This document shows positions 35,194 through 47,500 of a stretch of DNA of 64,000 bases, one piece after another. Positions within the stretch are counted from its first letter, which is position 1. Each line of letters begins with the position of its first letter. Source of the stretch: Marisa cornuarietis (taxonomy: Eukaryota; Mollusca; Gastropoda; Architaenioglossa; Ampullariidae); NCBI GenBank assembly GCA_004794655.1, contig SMMW01000617.1, positions 14,321,501 to 14,385,500 of the forward strand. Direction: 5' to 3'. The notes below the pieces were generated by a model that searched no databases, was not told where the DNA came from, and was given only the letters and a program-made list of their open reading frames with translations. A program made the translations under genes and the position numbers.

Positions 35194-38100
35194 ATGGAGG
35201 GTACAACCGCTCCATGCGTCAGCCAGAGGGCTTTGGTCCTTGTCAGTTTACTGTTGTGTGTTGGCGTGGATTTAGCCAACGTTCAGAGTGTGCCACCAAG
35301 TGAGTCTGTTTTGCAGTCTGTCCATTTCTTCATTGAAAACTTGCCCAATGCCTAAAAAAAACTATGAAGGCGATCCACGCTATAACTTTGTAACAGACAT
35401 GGAAATCTGAATCAGCTTATTAAAATGTTTCATGGGCAGTTAAGCTAACCTTTATTTACACTTGCCTTTGTGAGCCTACGCAACAAGACTCTTAAATTTT
35501 TTAAAGCTATCTGTAGACTGGTAAATTAGACAAAAAACAGCAAATGTTAATTATATTTGTTTGTTTTCTTTCTGGTAGCCATAATTAGGATATACTTGTA
35601 TGTAGCTATAATTATGATTCACTTTTATTTAACGACGATGTTGTCGTTGTCGTTTTCATCATCATCATCATCATCATTCTTTATTTTTTGTTCAACAAAG
35701 ATCAGTATATACTCCGTGACACTGTTACAAAATGAGTTGTCGCGTCACTTCCCATCACTCGAGCTGACGCGCACTCAACTTCTGTAACCCCCAACCACTC
35801 CACCCACCATTCACATCTGTGCCCCTCCACTCCCAACTGTTGTTCCACTCCAGCCAGTGCCATTTTGTACAGTGGTTACTACAGCAGCACCGTATGTTAG
35901 TGACAGCTTATTCCCAGTTGTTTACAAGTGAGTGGTTAGTATATGAGGAAAAATGAGGTTAAGGGGTCAAACTTATAGCTCCCCGCTCCACAGAAAAAAT
36001 CCCCAGAGTGAGGAGTCATTCGTCTACGTATGTCTTTAAAAGAAGAAGGAGAAAAAATCCACTGACCAGATCCCCTCTGTCCCCCCGCCCCACTCTCGTC
36101 AGTCTTGCTTATTCCTCAAAATAGTGATGTAAATTTACGGTTAGTTCGCCAAACATTCGAGTCTGGACGGTTGATCTGAATAGCAGAACGGACTAACGTC
36201 TCGCCAGTTTCGGGATGAGTGAATGAATGAAGTGTAGCCTGATGCAACACGATCAACATCTATCAGACAATATGTATATATAATATATGTATCTACACAT
36301 AACTACAATAGATACGTATCCAATCGCCATTTTTTGCAAATGTTTAAACTAAAATTGTCTAAAATTGTGCTTTCTGTCACAAATAAATTGCGTTTCGGAA
36401 AAAAAAGATTAGCCTAGATTTTTTTTATGTAATCATATAGTTATGGCATGGTGTTGCTAGGTAGCAACGCATAGCTACCACTGTGGTGATTCATCGTAGA
36501 GTTATACAGTGTAAAACTAATTTTACTTTTTAAAAAAAATCCAGCAGGAGACTGCGGGGGTTACCTCGTAGCTGGAAGTGGGTATTTTGACAGCCCAAAC
36601 TTTCCTGATCCGTACCCTGCTGAAGCAGATTGTCACTGGACCATTAGGAGCCGTACCCCAGGTTCCAGAGTGAACATCAGCTCGGAATTCTTCTACGTAG
36701 AACACCAAGAAAGTTGTCTGTGAGTACAGATGCAGCAGTTTAATTTATTCATCGCATTCTTTCTTTCTTTATATATCTTTTATATATTCGTTTTTTACTT
36801 CTTGCTTTCTTCCTTTTTTTCCATGTATGTCCGTCTGTTTGTCTTTAAATTCTTTTTCTGTTGTGGTTGTCATCGTCGGTTTGTTTGTTTGTTTTTTCTG
36901 TTTTACTTCTTTTTAATCAATCTAAAAGCAGTTTATGCTTCAGTTGTGAAGGTTTTTAACTGATTACACAAAAAAGAGTAGTATTACAATTGTCTCTGTT
37001 TTAATGATATTAATGGTATATCACTATACATATTTTTCGGGGAAGTTTTCGACTACTTAAGTCGCCGCCTTCATATTTTCACTCAACTTTAGGTGGGACC
37101 GTGTGGAAATTCAGGATGGCGACATCGTCCATACAGCTCTCCAAAAGTTTTGCGGTACCCAGCCTATCCACTTCCTTTCCGACAGCGATACCGTTTACAT
37201 TGCTTTCCATTCCGACATCTCCAACAATGATGTGGGTTTCAGAATACACTACACAGAAGTTCCATCAGGTAATAAGCATATTAAAAACTGTTTACTTTGT
37301 ATCTGAGCACTAATTATTCCTTTCCAGTCAGTAATTGATATTATAGTCTTTGTTGTTCCTCTTCTTATTCCTTTTCGTCCCCAGTGGAGCATAGGGCCGC
37401 AACTACACCATGCCAGCGAACCCGTTTTCTGGGCCTCCCTCCCCAGTTGGGCCCATGTCATTCCAGCTGCCTCCGCCTCGCCGTGGACCGATCTTCTCCA
37501 CGTCTGTCTGGGTCTCCCAACCCTGCGCCTCCCCTGTGGGTTCCAGTCCACAGCTTGTCGTGTTAGATTTTCGGCCGGGTTTCGCAGGGTGTGACCGACC
37601 CAGACCTACTTTCGCTTCTTGATGTCTTGGCTGGCAGGTTTTTGGTTGGCTCTCTCCCACAGGTTTGCATTGGAGATCTTCTCGGGCCATTTGATGTTGA
37701 GGATGTGGCACAGACATCTGTTGGTGATGGTGTTTGTCACACGCCATGTCTCAGACCCATATAGAAGGACAGATTTTACTTTCGTATGAAAGATGCGGAT
37801 CTTGGTGTGCTGAGATAATGCCTTGGAATTCCAGATGGATCGCAGGATGTGAAATGCATTCCTGGTTTTATTTATTCGGCTTCTTACATCTTCATCTGCA
37901 CCTCCATCCTTGGTGACTATGCTGCCTAGGTAGGTGAAGCGGTCAGTCTCTGTGATACATTCCCTGTGTAGTTGAAGTGGGGCTTCTTGCTTGTTGTTGA
38001 CCCGCATTACCTCTGTCTTCTTGATGTTGATTGTCAGGCCAGTTGTCGCTGCTTCTTCTGAGAGCCAAGTGAGCTTAGTCTGTGCATGTTGTTACTTGTG

Positions 38101-39624
38101 TGACAACAGGCTGATGTCGTCTGCAAAGTCGAGATCCTCAAGCTGCATGGCAAAGGTCCATTGAATGCCTGTGTTGCTGTTAGAGGTTGTTCTTTTCATG
38201 ATCCAGTCTATGACGATCAGGAAGATTGTCGGAGGGAGCATACAACCTTGCCTTACTCCAGTCATCACTGCGAATTAATTGCCTCCGCATTCTTTTCTCT
38301 AACCCGACGCGTACTCCTACTTTCAAGTGTGTATGTCTGTATGCGTGCGTCCGTGCATGTGTGTATTTGTATTTCTGTGTGTGGGCGCGCGCGCTTGCCT
38401 ATGCGTGAGTGTGTCTGCATGTGTATGTACTTCTGTTTGTACATGTTCGTGAATGTTTGTTCGTACATGTTTGTTCGTGGCTGCGTTAGATATACATATA
38501 TATATATATAAACATTCTTAACCTGAACATTACATTAAGCAAGTGTACTTCAGGTTATGGCTGTGATGAACTAGCTGAAAGTCTCTCCAAGCAAAGAGTA
38601 TACTTTATGCGCTCATTTAAGGTAAAGTCCTCTGTTTTCTGGTTTCTCAGACAGACCTGGATGTAACCTAACGGTGACCGACCTGGCTGGAGACATTTCT
38701 TCTCCCTTCTTTCCGGATCAATACCAACCTTCACTTACCTGCACTTACCTGCTTCAGGTAAACACCATTGTCATTGTCCATCCTTCTCCCTCTGTCCTCC
38801 TCCCATCCTCACCTTCCGCTTGCTCCTTCTCGCTTCCTTGTACGCACGAATGGTCTCTCCCTCTCTCTCGAGCTAGGCATCTTTACTCGGTGCAGTAGTG
38901 TAGCAAAAATTAAGCCCCACTCACTAATTTTATCTCATTTATTTACCTGCTTAATTGTTTCTTTTTCCTGGATTTGTTGGTGTTGTATTCTTACACGCCG
39001 CTGAGAGGCGCAAGTGTTTTTTTCTTCGTAGTCGTCGTCGTCGTCCTCCTCCTCCTCCTCCTCATCATCATCAAAATAATATCTTTAAAGAAGAGGCTGA
39101 GATTTTTTTCTAAAACTGTTTCAAATAAGAGTAAGGCAACAGGGTAAGAATAAGACTAACATGATTTTCAAGAAAGTCTGCAGCTGTCTCGTTCTTCTGA
39201 GTTTCTAGGCGCCGCCTGGGCACCGGGTGGAGGTAGAGTTCGACACATTTCACTTGGAATCTGCTCCCTGTGTCTACGACTACGTCGTTATATACGACGG
39301 ACAAGACACAAGTATGGCCGGTGCCTCTGCATCGAAATTAATAATAATAATAAATGAAACAAAAATGATTGGTAGAGCGCATACTCACACTCTTATGGAG
39401 CATGTTCTTAGCGCTTAAAACAAGAATGAGACATGGACAACATGGACAGCATACGAGGGACCGAGGAATGAACAGTACTGACGACGAATAGAAGACGCAC
39501 GATCTTGCATTAGCGGATAATTCTGACATTCAGAAAAACACCGAAGTCTTTGTGGAAGGAAGTGAAAGCGTTTCATCTCGTCATCATTCAGATCAGAACT
39601 ACTCAGTCTCTCTCTCTCTCTCTC

Positions 39625-39663
<39 letters not shown>

Positions 39664-42600
39664 GTAGGTTAATGTGCAAGCGCACAGCACATGAATTTGT
39701 CAATATTATTGTATGTTCATCTTCATACACTGTGACATGGCTAAGAAATGTTTAGTACGCTGTGATTGTAGGTTCCTATTGTTGTTTATCATTAGCAATG
39801 ATTGGAACAGCTTTCTTATAGGTGGTTTTGCGACGCCATAACAAAAATGGCTTACCTTCGAATCCTTCCTCCAATTATTCCGAGAAATAATATCCAGAAA
39901 TGAACAAAATTTTTCCTGAAGTCGCCTTCCCCATCTTCTTCGAATCCTTCCACCACTTTTTCCGAGAAATAATATCCAAAAATATACAGAATTTCTCCTT
40001 GTCACTTCTGCATCCATCCTAAACTTCTTTCTGCTATACTTTCCAGACTCTGCACCTCTCAACCTTTCCTTGAATTCCACAATTGCACCACAAATTTTCG
40101 CGAAATTTCCAAGCACACTCGCCATCTTCTCGAATTTCTATCGTCTGCTCACATCAAACCAAAACTTTTCCGCGCCAAATATCACATGACTAAAACCAGC
40201 CAATAATTTAACACAACTCCATGTCAATCACCATCACGTCACTCGACCAGTCCTCAACATTTGTCCTCTACAATAAAACCTAGCCCTAACCCTAACCCTA
40301 CCCATAACCCACACCCATAACCCTAACCCTAACTCAAACCCAAACCCCACTTCATAAATCACACACAACAACAACCAATGCCCAACCTCACACCCCTCTC
40401 AAATATCGATCCTACCCGGTCTACCCTCCCACAAAATAGCACAGCCCGCTGTGACCTAGTAAAACCACCTATCTGAAAGTTCTGCCCAATGATTACCCAA
40501 CCTTGGATTTAAAAGTTTGCAAAAAGAATCAGCACAGAAATTTTTTTATATGCCCTTATCGAAACCTGTGAAAAATTCTTGTATAAGAATTCTGTTCTTA
40601 CACTGTTTAACCTTACCTCTAATGATTTACAGCTATGATCGAATCAGCTCTGCAGTTATACAGTTTTGTTTTCCCTTCCCCTCACCTCAGATTCTTCCCA
40701 AATAGGAACCTACTGCGGTCGAGAAAAGCCTTCATCCATTTTATCCAGCAGCTCCTCCCTTTTAATAATCTTCGTGGCAGACGACGCAGTGGAAATGACA
40801 GGTTTCAGCGCCGCCTATCGGTTTATCGCCCCCTCCACAGTCCTGACTACTCACAAGACTACAGTGCCCAGTAGATCGTCCTACTTCGAAGGAAACCAAG
40901 GCAACAGAAAATGAATGAATGAATGAATGAAAAAACAGAAAGAAAGAAATATTTCATGGTTATGTTTTAACTGGGCAGAAGAGGGACGGATACAAAAGAG
41001 TGCAAATGAGTTTTGTGGGTGTGTGTGTGTATGTGTCCAAAAGGTAAAAAAGAAAAAAAATCGCAAGATACTAAAATCTGAAGCTGCCACAGAATTTCAG
41101 ACATCTGTAATCTGGTCATAATTTCTAAATTTCCTTATTGATATAGATTATTTACCTATCAGAAACTATTTTCATTTCTTTAATTTTTCGCTCCTCTAGC
41201 ATGCCTAAACAATCATATATTCGTGATTTTGTTTTCCTTTTTTTTCTATAACCAGTAATGTTACCTGTGTGTTTATGTCCCTTTTTCAAACGTATAACTC
41301 TATTGTAGTATTTTTGTTGTGAAGCTTCTTATGTTACAGTCCTTTGCATGCACCACATGCTGTTTGCGCTGTGCATGTTGCATTCGTAGTGTCCAATGTT
41401 ACAAGACAAATTCCTAAAATCATACAATTCCTATTCGTCTGCCCTTATTTAAGTGTATATGTTGTGACGAACAGAGTGTTACAAGGAACTGACGGCAAGG
41501 CAGGGTACAATCACCAGCCCTGGGTTTCCCGACTCGTACCCGAACAACATGCAGTGTGTCACCATTCTCCGTAGCAACACGCCCAGTTCTTTTCTCCTGG
41601 AGTTCTCCTTCTTTGATCTGGAAGAGGGAGAGAGCTGTCAATACGATTATCTCAAGATCTCTGCGAGTGAGTGAGTGAGTGAGTGAGTGAGTGAGTGAGT
41701 GAGTGAGTGAGTGAGTGAGTGAGTGAGTGAGTGAGTGAGTGTATAAAGAACGTTATTTAAAGCATACCCAATGAGCAAATGTGAAAATCAAAAATGCTTT
41801 TTACAGGCAACTAACCTAGCTATTCTCTTAATCATAAACCAAGCTATTCCCTTAACGAAAAAAACCATTAGAGTTTTTTGTTATAAATATAATCCTATTT
41901 GACGATGACTAAAACTTGATTTAACAATTTCTGTCCTTGTCATCTTAGTCCTGTCTTCTCCTCAACGAAATATTGAATCTTGTTTGCATTTTACCATTTG
42001 CATCTGGTTTGCCAGGCAGTGTACTAATGCCACGTGTCCGGATGTTTCGATATCTTTGAAGGCCCTAACAACGGTAGCGAATCGTCATCTGCAGACACTG
42101 AGGTTCTCTGCAATAAGGGGCCGAGTACAGGTGTCGTGACACTTCAGGGGTCAGAAGTCCGCCTGGAGTTCAAGTCGGACTTATCTGTCAATGCCGGTGG
42201 ATACCAAGGAACCTTTCTCATAGCACCAATAGATACAGGTGTACATTTCTTTTAGTACCAGTAGATATGAGTACACATTTCTCATAGTCTAAGTGACTAC
42301 AAGTACACATTTCTCATAGCCTTGCTGAGTACATCTACACATTTTTCATAGACCCATAGGTTCACATTTTTCTCACGGCACTAGTAAATATAGAATCACA
42401 CTTTTCGTAGTACAGGTGGATACACTTCCATTTTCTACATTTTATATTTTTACAGAAACGTGTCTTTTTGTATTTGTTTTTGTATTTTTTGAAAACAACA
42501 CCTAGTTTGTATTTCTTTTGAAGAAAATACCTAATTTGTATTTTTTAAGAAACGTACCTATTTTGTATTTGGAGAAGCATATGTATTTTATATTTTCTGA

Positions 42601-44499
42601 AGAAAAAGAATAATGCCTATTTTTGTCTTTCGTAAGAAACGTGTCTATTTCGACTGTGTCTCCAGAAGGAGGCTGCAGCGCACCTTGTGAAAATGGCGGC
42701 TCATGCGCAAGACAAGCTGTGGACGATATGCGATTCGTATGGAGGTAATATATGTGTGTTGCTTCGACACTTAGCAATGAGTTAGGACACCTGTAAACTT
42801 TCATGTAGAAGATATATGTCAGACACATAAAAATTTCCGAACCCACTGATTTGAAAACTGAAGTTTTGAACTTCTGTAGACAAGAACTTGTCTCACACCT
42901 CCAACAGGTGTTTGTGTCATGAGGGTTTCTCGGGGGAGCGATGTGAAAAGGAACACGAGACATGTGATCAAGTCACCTGCCTTCATGGCGTCTGTCGACC
43001 CGATCCCCATGATGAGGGGGTTTTCTGTGACTGTCAGCCTGGCTACGCTGGAGACCTGTGCCAGTTCCTTGTTCCGGTTAGTCAAATTAATATTTATTTG
43101 CCTTTATTTAAAGGCCGTATAGAAAACGGTTCGCACTTTTTATACAGATATTGGCAAAATATATCTTACCCACAGCTGTTTATGAAATATCCGTTTGCAA
43201 AGTAAACGTTTTGCACCTGTCATCAACACATGGGGAACAGAATCACACTTTTAATGGGGGTGGGTAGGTTGGTTGAGGGGGTGTTGTCAAAAAATGGTCA
43301 TTTCATTAGACATGTGACTCTACACTGCAGCTTCTCTGTGGTGTAGATGAGACTGTGTAACCCTCGTGCTGTGGACAATCACTAATGTTTAAAACAAAAT
43401 ATAAATAGTTTTATACTAAATACATAACAATTGTTATTTTCGATGATCGTTCATACTTCTTGGCTGGAACAGGTGGAGCCAGGAGATGGGCTGGTGTTCA
43501 CTAAAATTCCCGGAAACCTGTCGGTCAGTCTGGGAATCAGCATCCTTTTGGAGTGTGCGGTCAGCGACCCCTCGGCTGATGTGATGTGGTCAGTATATCA
43601 TTTCACCGACCAAGCAGATAAATACAGCCCGTAGCTTCAGCGATGGGTATAAGCAAAGTATACTTTGGAGTATTTCGAAAATGCTCATTCCATAGTATGG
43701 ATATTCCGAGGACAATAAGGTGAATAAGAGTTTAATAGATGAAAGGAGCCCAGTAACATTTCGGTCACTGGAGGCTGAGGTGTCAGAAGTCGAATTTATC
43801 TCAAGGCCAGTTTTTTGGCGAGGTTTTTCCTTACCTTCTCATCCTCTCCTCCCCTCCCGAGAAAGGTTCGGTTACCCACAGAACACCAGTGGTTGTGTTG
43901 TAGGCTCTACAGAGACCGCATACTGACCGAGTCGGATCGACGGTCGGGTGTGGAAGTCCACCCCGGGGGTGTGGCATACATTACTGAGGTACAAGAGCAT
44001 CATGAAGGACGCTACACGTGTATGGCTGTCACCCCTACAGATCTACTAGAACGTTCCATCTGGCTTTCCATCAAAGAACCATGCACTCTACGTAAGTTAG
44101 TTTTACAGAACTTTTGAACACTTTACTCTCAAGGTCTAACAACGGCTCAGTTCCTATAGACATTCAAATATTTCTTTCAAAGAACCATGCACTCTTTGTA
44201 AAGTTAATCCTGCAAGTCTTTTGAAACTCAATCTCAGGGTCCTTATCACTTTCACGGTCATTCAGTTATTTCTTTTTTCCTTTCTTTCACACGAGACATT
44301 TACAAGCAGGACGACATAAATTATGTAACTGACAACCAGTGATGACAGACCCCAATGCTTTTTCGTTTTTCATGCTATGAATGTTGCGCTATGCAAAGAA
44401 TAAAAAAAATAGACACAAATATTTGGAAAATATTAAAATAAAAACTTGGATATCCAATTTCATACGCATAATAACAGATGCACACGCGCACACATTTTA

Positions 44500-44562
<63 letters not shown>

Positions 44563-47500
44563 GATGTTTGTAAAGAGAGCGAGAAAGAGACTACGTGATG
44601 TACTGTTGTGAAAACTTTTTGATGACCACTTTACATTTCAGCTGTCGAGAGGGCGCCACAGAACATTACCGTTCGAGAAGGTGAGACAGCACTGTTCCAA
44701 TGTCTCGTGCGTTCCGCTGACGTCACCATGTGGCGAAAAGACGGTGACGTCATCGCTCAAGGCCCTCGCAAACGGGTGAGGGGAGATAATTATCTGTGTC
44801 AGTCACCACGTGTAGCATGACACGACACATGGAATGACTAGATCCCTACCGTAGACGTAGACTTCTTTACAATCACATACACGTATATTTATATATATTA
44901 CACTATACCAAATAAAAGTTTTAGAACATAAAACAGCGTGACAGAAAATTATACAAAGAAGATATGGACGAAATTTATTGTACAAATGCCAGACTTGACT
45001 GCTAATAGTTCCAGCTCGTGTTGGCTTTTTATTTGTTTGTTTTGCTAATTTAAAAAAAAATCACACAAACCTGTGAACGGAAATTCACCCGAATATCTAA
45101 TTTTAAAAAGTCGGTAACATAAATATTTAGTCAATTGGTGGACTGAGTGTTAAAATCTTTATAAAGAAACGTTATTCAGTAAAATATCAGTTCATTGATT
45201 TTTTAAAATATTATTTTCACCTGTCTGAAGATGTTGGTGAACAACTACCTAATGATTAACGAGGTGGTGGAGACAGATGCTGGCGAATATATCTGCTCTG
45301 CGCGGGACCACAGCGGATGCTTTGCCAAGGTGTCTGCCTACCTGACCGTGGAGACGGTTGGTCACGGAAGAGGTGAGAGCAAGCTTAGCAGGTAGAAGGT
45401 TATAAAAGACTACGGGTTACTCTATATTATAGATAATATATACATATTATTAAATATAATATTGAAGAATAATCCGCTGTCTAATATTACTCGCAAAAAG
45501 TAATCACGTGAGAGTGAGCTGTTGTCTATCTCGGGCCTCTCTCTTCTCCCCCACTGCTCAACCCTCCATGAATCGGGTGCCCATCCGCAGCTGGATCAAC
45601 TGGGAGCAATAATGATAATAAATAATAAAGTTGATATATATATATAGCGCTTTACCTTACCGCTAGGCTAAAGCCTTGCTCAAAGCGCTTTATAAAAAGT
45701 AATTGACGACGACGACGATGAATTGACGTACGACTTCCACTGTAACATCCTCTAAGTCAGTGAAGCTACGTGATTTCAGCAACCCGTACATTTCCGTAAA
45801 CCAAGACGTAGTGATATCAGGGTTTGATCTGTCTTTACCGATCGGCAGTAGGTCCGCAATGTCAGTGAACTAGGTGTAGTGATATCAGAGCTTCTAAAGC
45901 TCACCACCAGCTAGGTCTGCAGCGCCACTAACACCCTGCTACAATCCTCCCCCACCCTCCACCTTGTCTCCTTGGTAACACTTAGTATGTCAGCATCTCT
46001 CAGTGAAAGCAGCTCACGCTGAAGACGGCGCCTGTTGCAGAGTGTGGCCTCCCAAAGGTCAACGCCTTTGAAGGCCGCAGCTACCGTATCTCAAGTGGCC
46101 GAGAATCGCCGCAAGGATCTGCTCCATGGCATGTTATCATACGAGAAACAGTCAATGTAAGTACTTCTTGATCTGCTCCATGGCATGTTATCATACGAGA
46201 AACAATGTAAGTACTTCTTGATTTGCTCCATTGAATGTTATCATACAAGAAACAATGCATTTCTTGACCTGCTCCATGGCATGTTACATTACGAGAAACA
46301 GTCAATGTAAATACTTCTGGATCTGCTAGACACATTGTAGAAAAAAGAAAATTAAGGCCACTAACGAGATTGGATCATTTGGATGTCTCTCAAGCTTGTT
46401 GCCTCCGATTTCATACTCTGTTTCAGGAAGGGGAAGCCGAAGGGGTTAGGCTACCGAAGATGACGAACAATTGTCAAACGCTTTGGCGTAATCTAGGTAG
46501 ATGATATCGGTAGCATTATTTTCGTGAAAAATTGTGTAGTTTTTTTTTTAATCATTCGCTAGCATTGTTGAGCAGTTAAGTGATGCACTAACGCACGTTC
46601 CCGTGTGTGTCCTCTCCAAGGACTCGGCCTTCTGTGGCGGCTCCCTGTTGAACGAACGCTGGCTGGTGACTGCGGCTCATTGTGTGTACGAGTTCCAGGA
46701 AATCTACCGTTACCCATTCGATTCTAGACACATACAGCTCTCCCTAGCTACCAGAAACTGCCGAGGAGAAGGAGGAATACAGCGAAGAATCAAATCTTAC
46801 ATCTTACACCCGGATTTTGAGGTAAGCACCTGGACCTCGAAGTGAGGTAGCACACAGAAGGAACACTGAATATAAGAGTGTACCGACACATCCCTCCTTT
46901 GCTTGGTACTTTTGGCAGAGTACATTTTCGAACCACTATTTTTATGTGTTGTGCGCGTGCGTGAAAGATTAAGATGATATTACCCTTTATTTATTTATTT
47001 AAGCTCCTGAAAATAGTGGAGTCCGTGTGGAAGATAGGGGTAGGAAACCAGCAACTGAGACTACATCATGTCAATGCAGCTGGTTCTGGGTTGAGTCTGA
47101 ATTCATTTTTGAGTTGAAATACACAAAAATTTCTACTCCGAATTTTAACCAGTTTCTTTTTTCAATTAATGCAAAGAGAAGGTTAAGATTGCTTGATACT
47201 GAAGAAGAATAAGCGAGCTGGTTGGCTGCGCAAGATAAAGGCTGGGTAGAACACGTTATCAAAAAGTCATATCTGCCTTCCTAGGGTTCAATATTCAACA
47301 ACGACATAGCCCTGTTTGAGATGGACGAGCCAGTTTCGTTTTCCGATGATGTTCTACCCATCTGTTTGGAGCGGGCTGCGTTTGTCGAGGAGCTGCTGCG
47401 CGGAGGCAAACTGGGCATCGTCACCGGCTGCGGAAATCTGTATGAGGAAGGGCGTTCACCTCTTTACCTCAATGAGGTCAGTGACCTTATCAGCAACTGC

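Noticed and set aside
37384..37622. Proline-rich plus-strand frames inside protease intron 3
   Set aside because: Antisense shadow of the retrotransposon C-terminus on the minus strand.
40276..40350. Chromosome end (telomere)
   Set aside because: Degenerate, short and flanked on both sides by exons of one gene.
41665..41741. CRISPR-like or other direct-repeat array
   Set aside because: A four-base microsatellite without spacers in a eukaryotic intron.
42019..42061. Alternative start of protease exon 8 at the CAG near 42,019
   Set aside because: An in-frame TAA at 42,025 would stop translation; the acceptor at 42,060-42,061 keeps phase 1 and completes CUB3.
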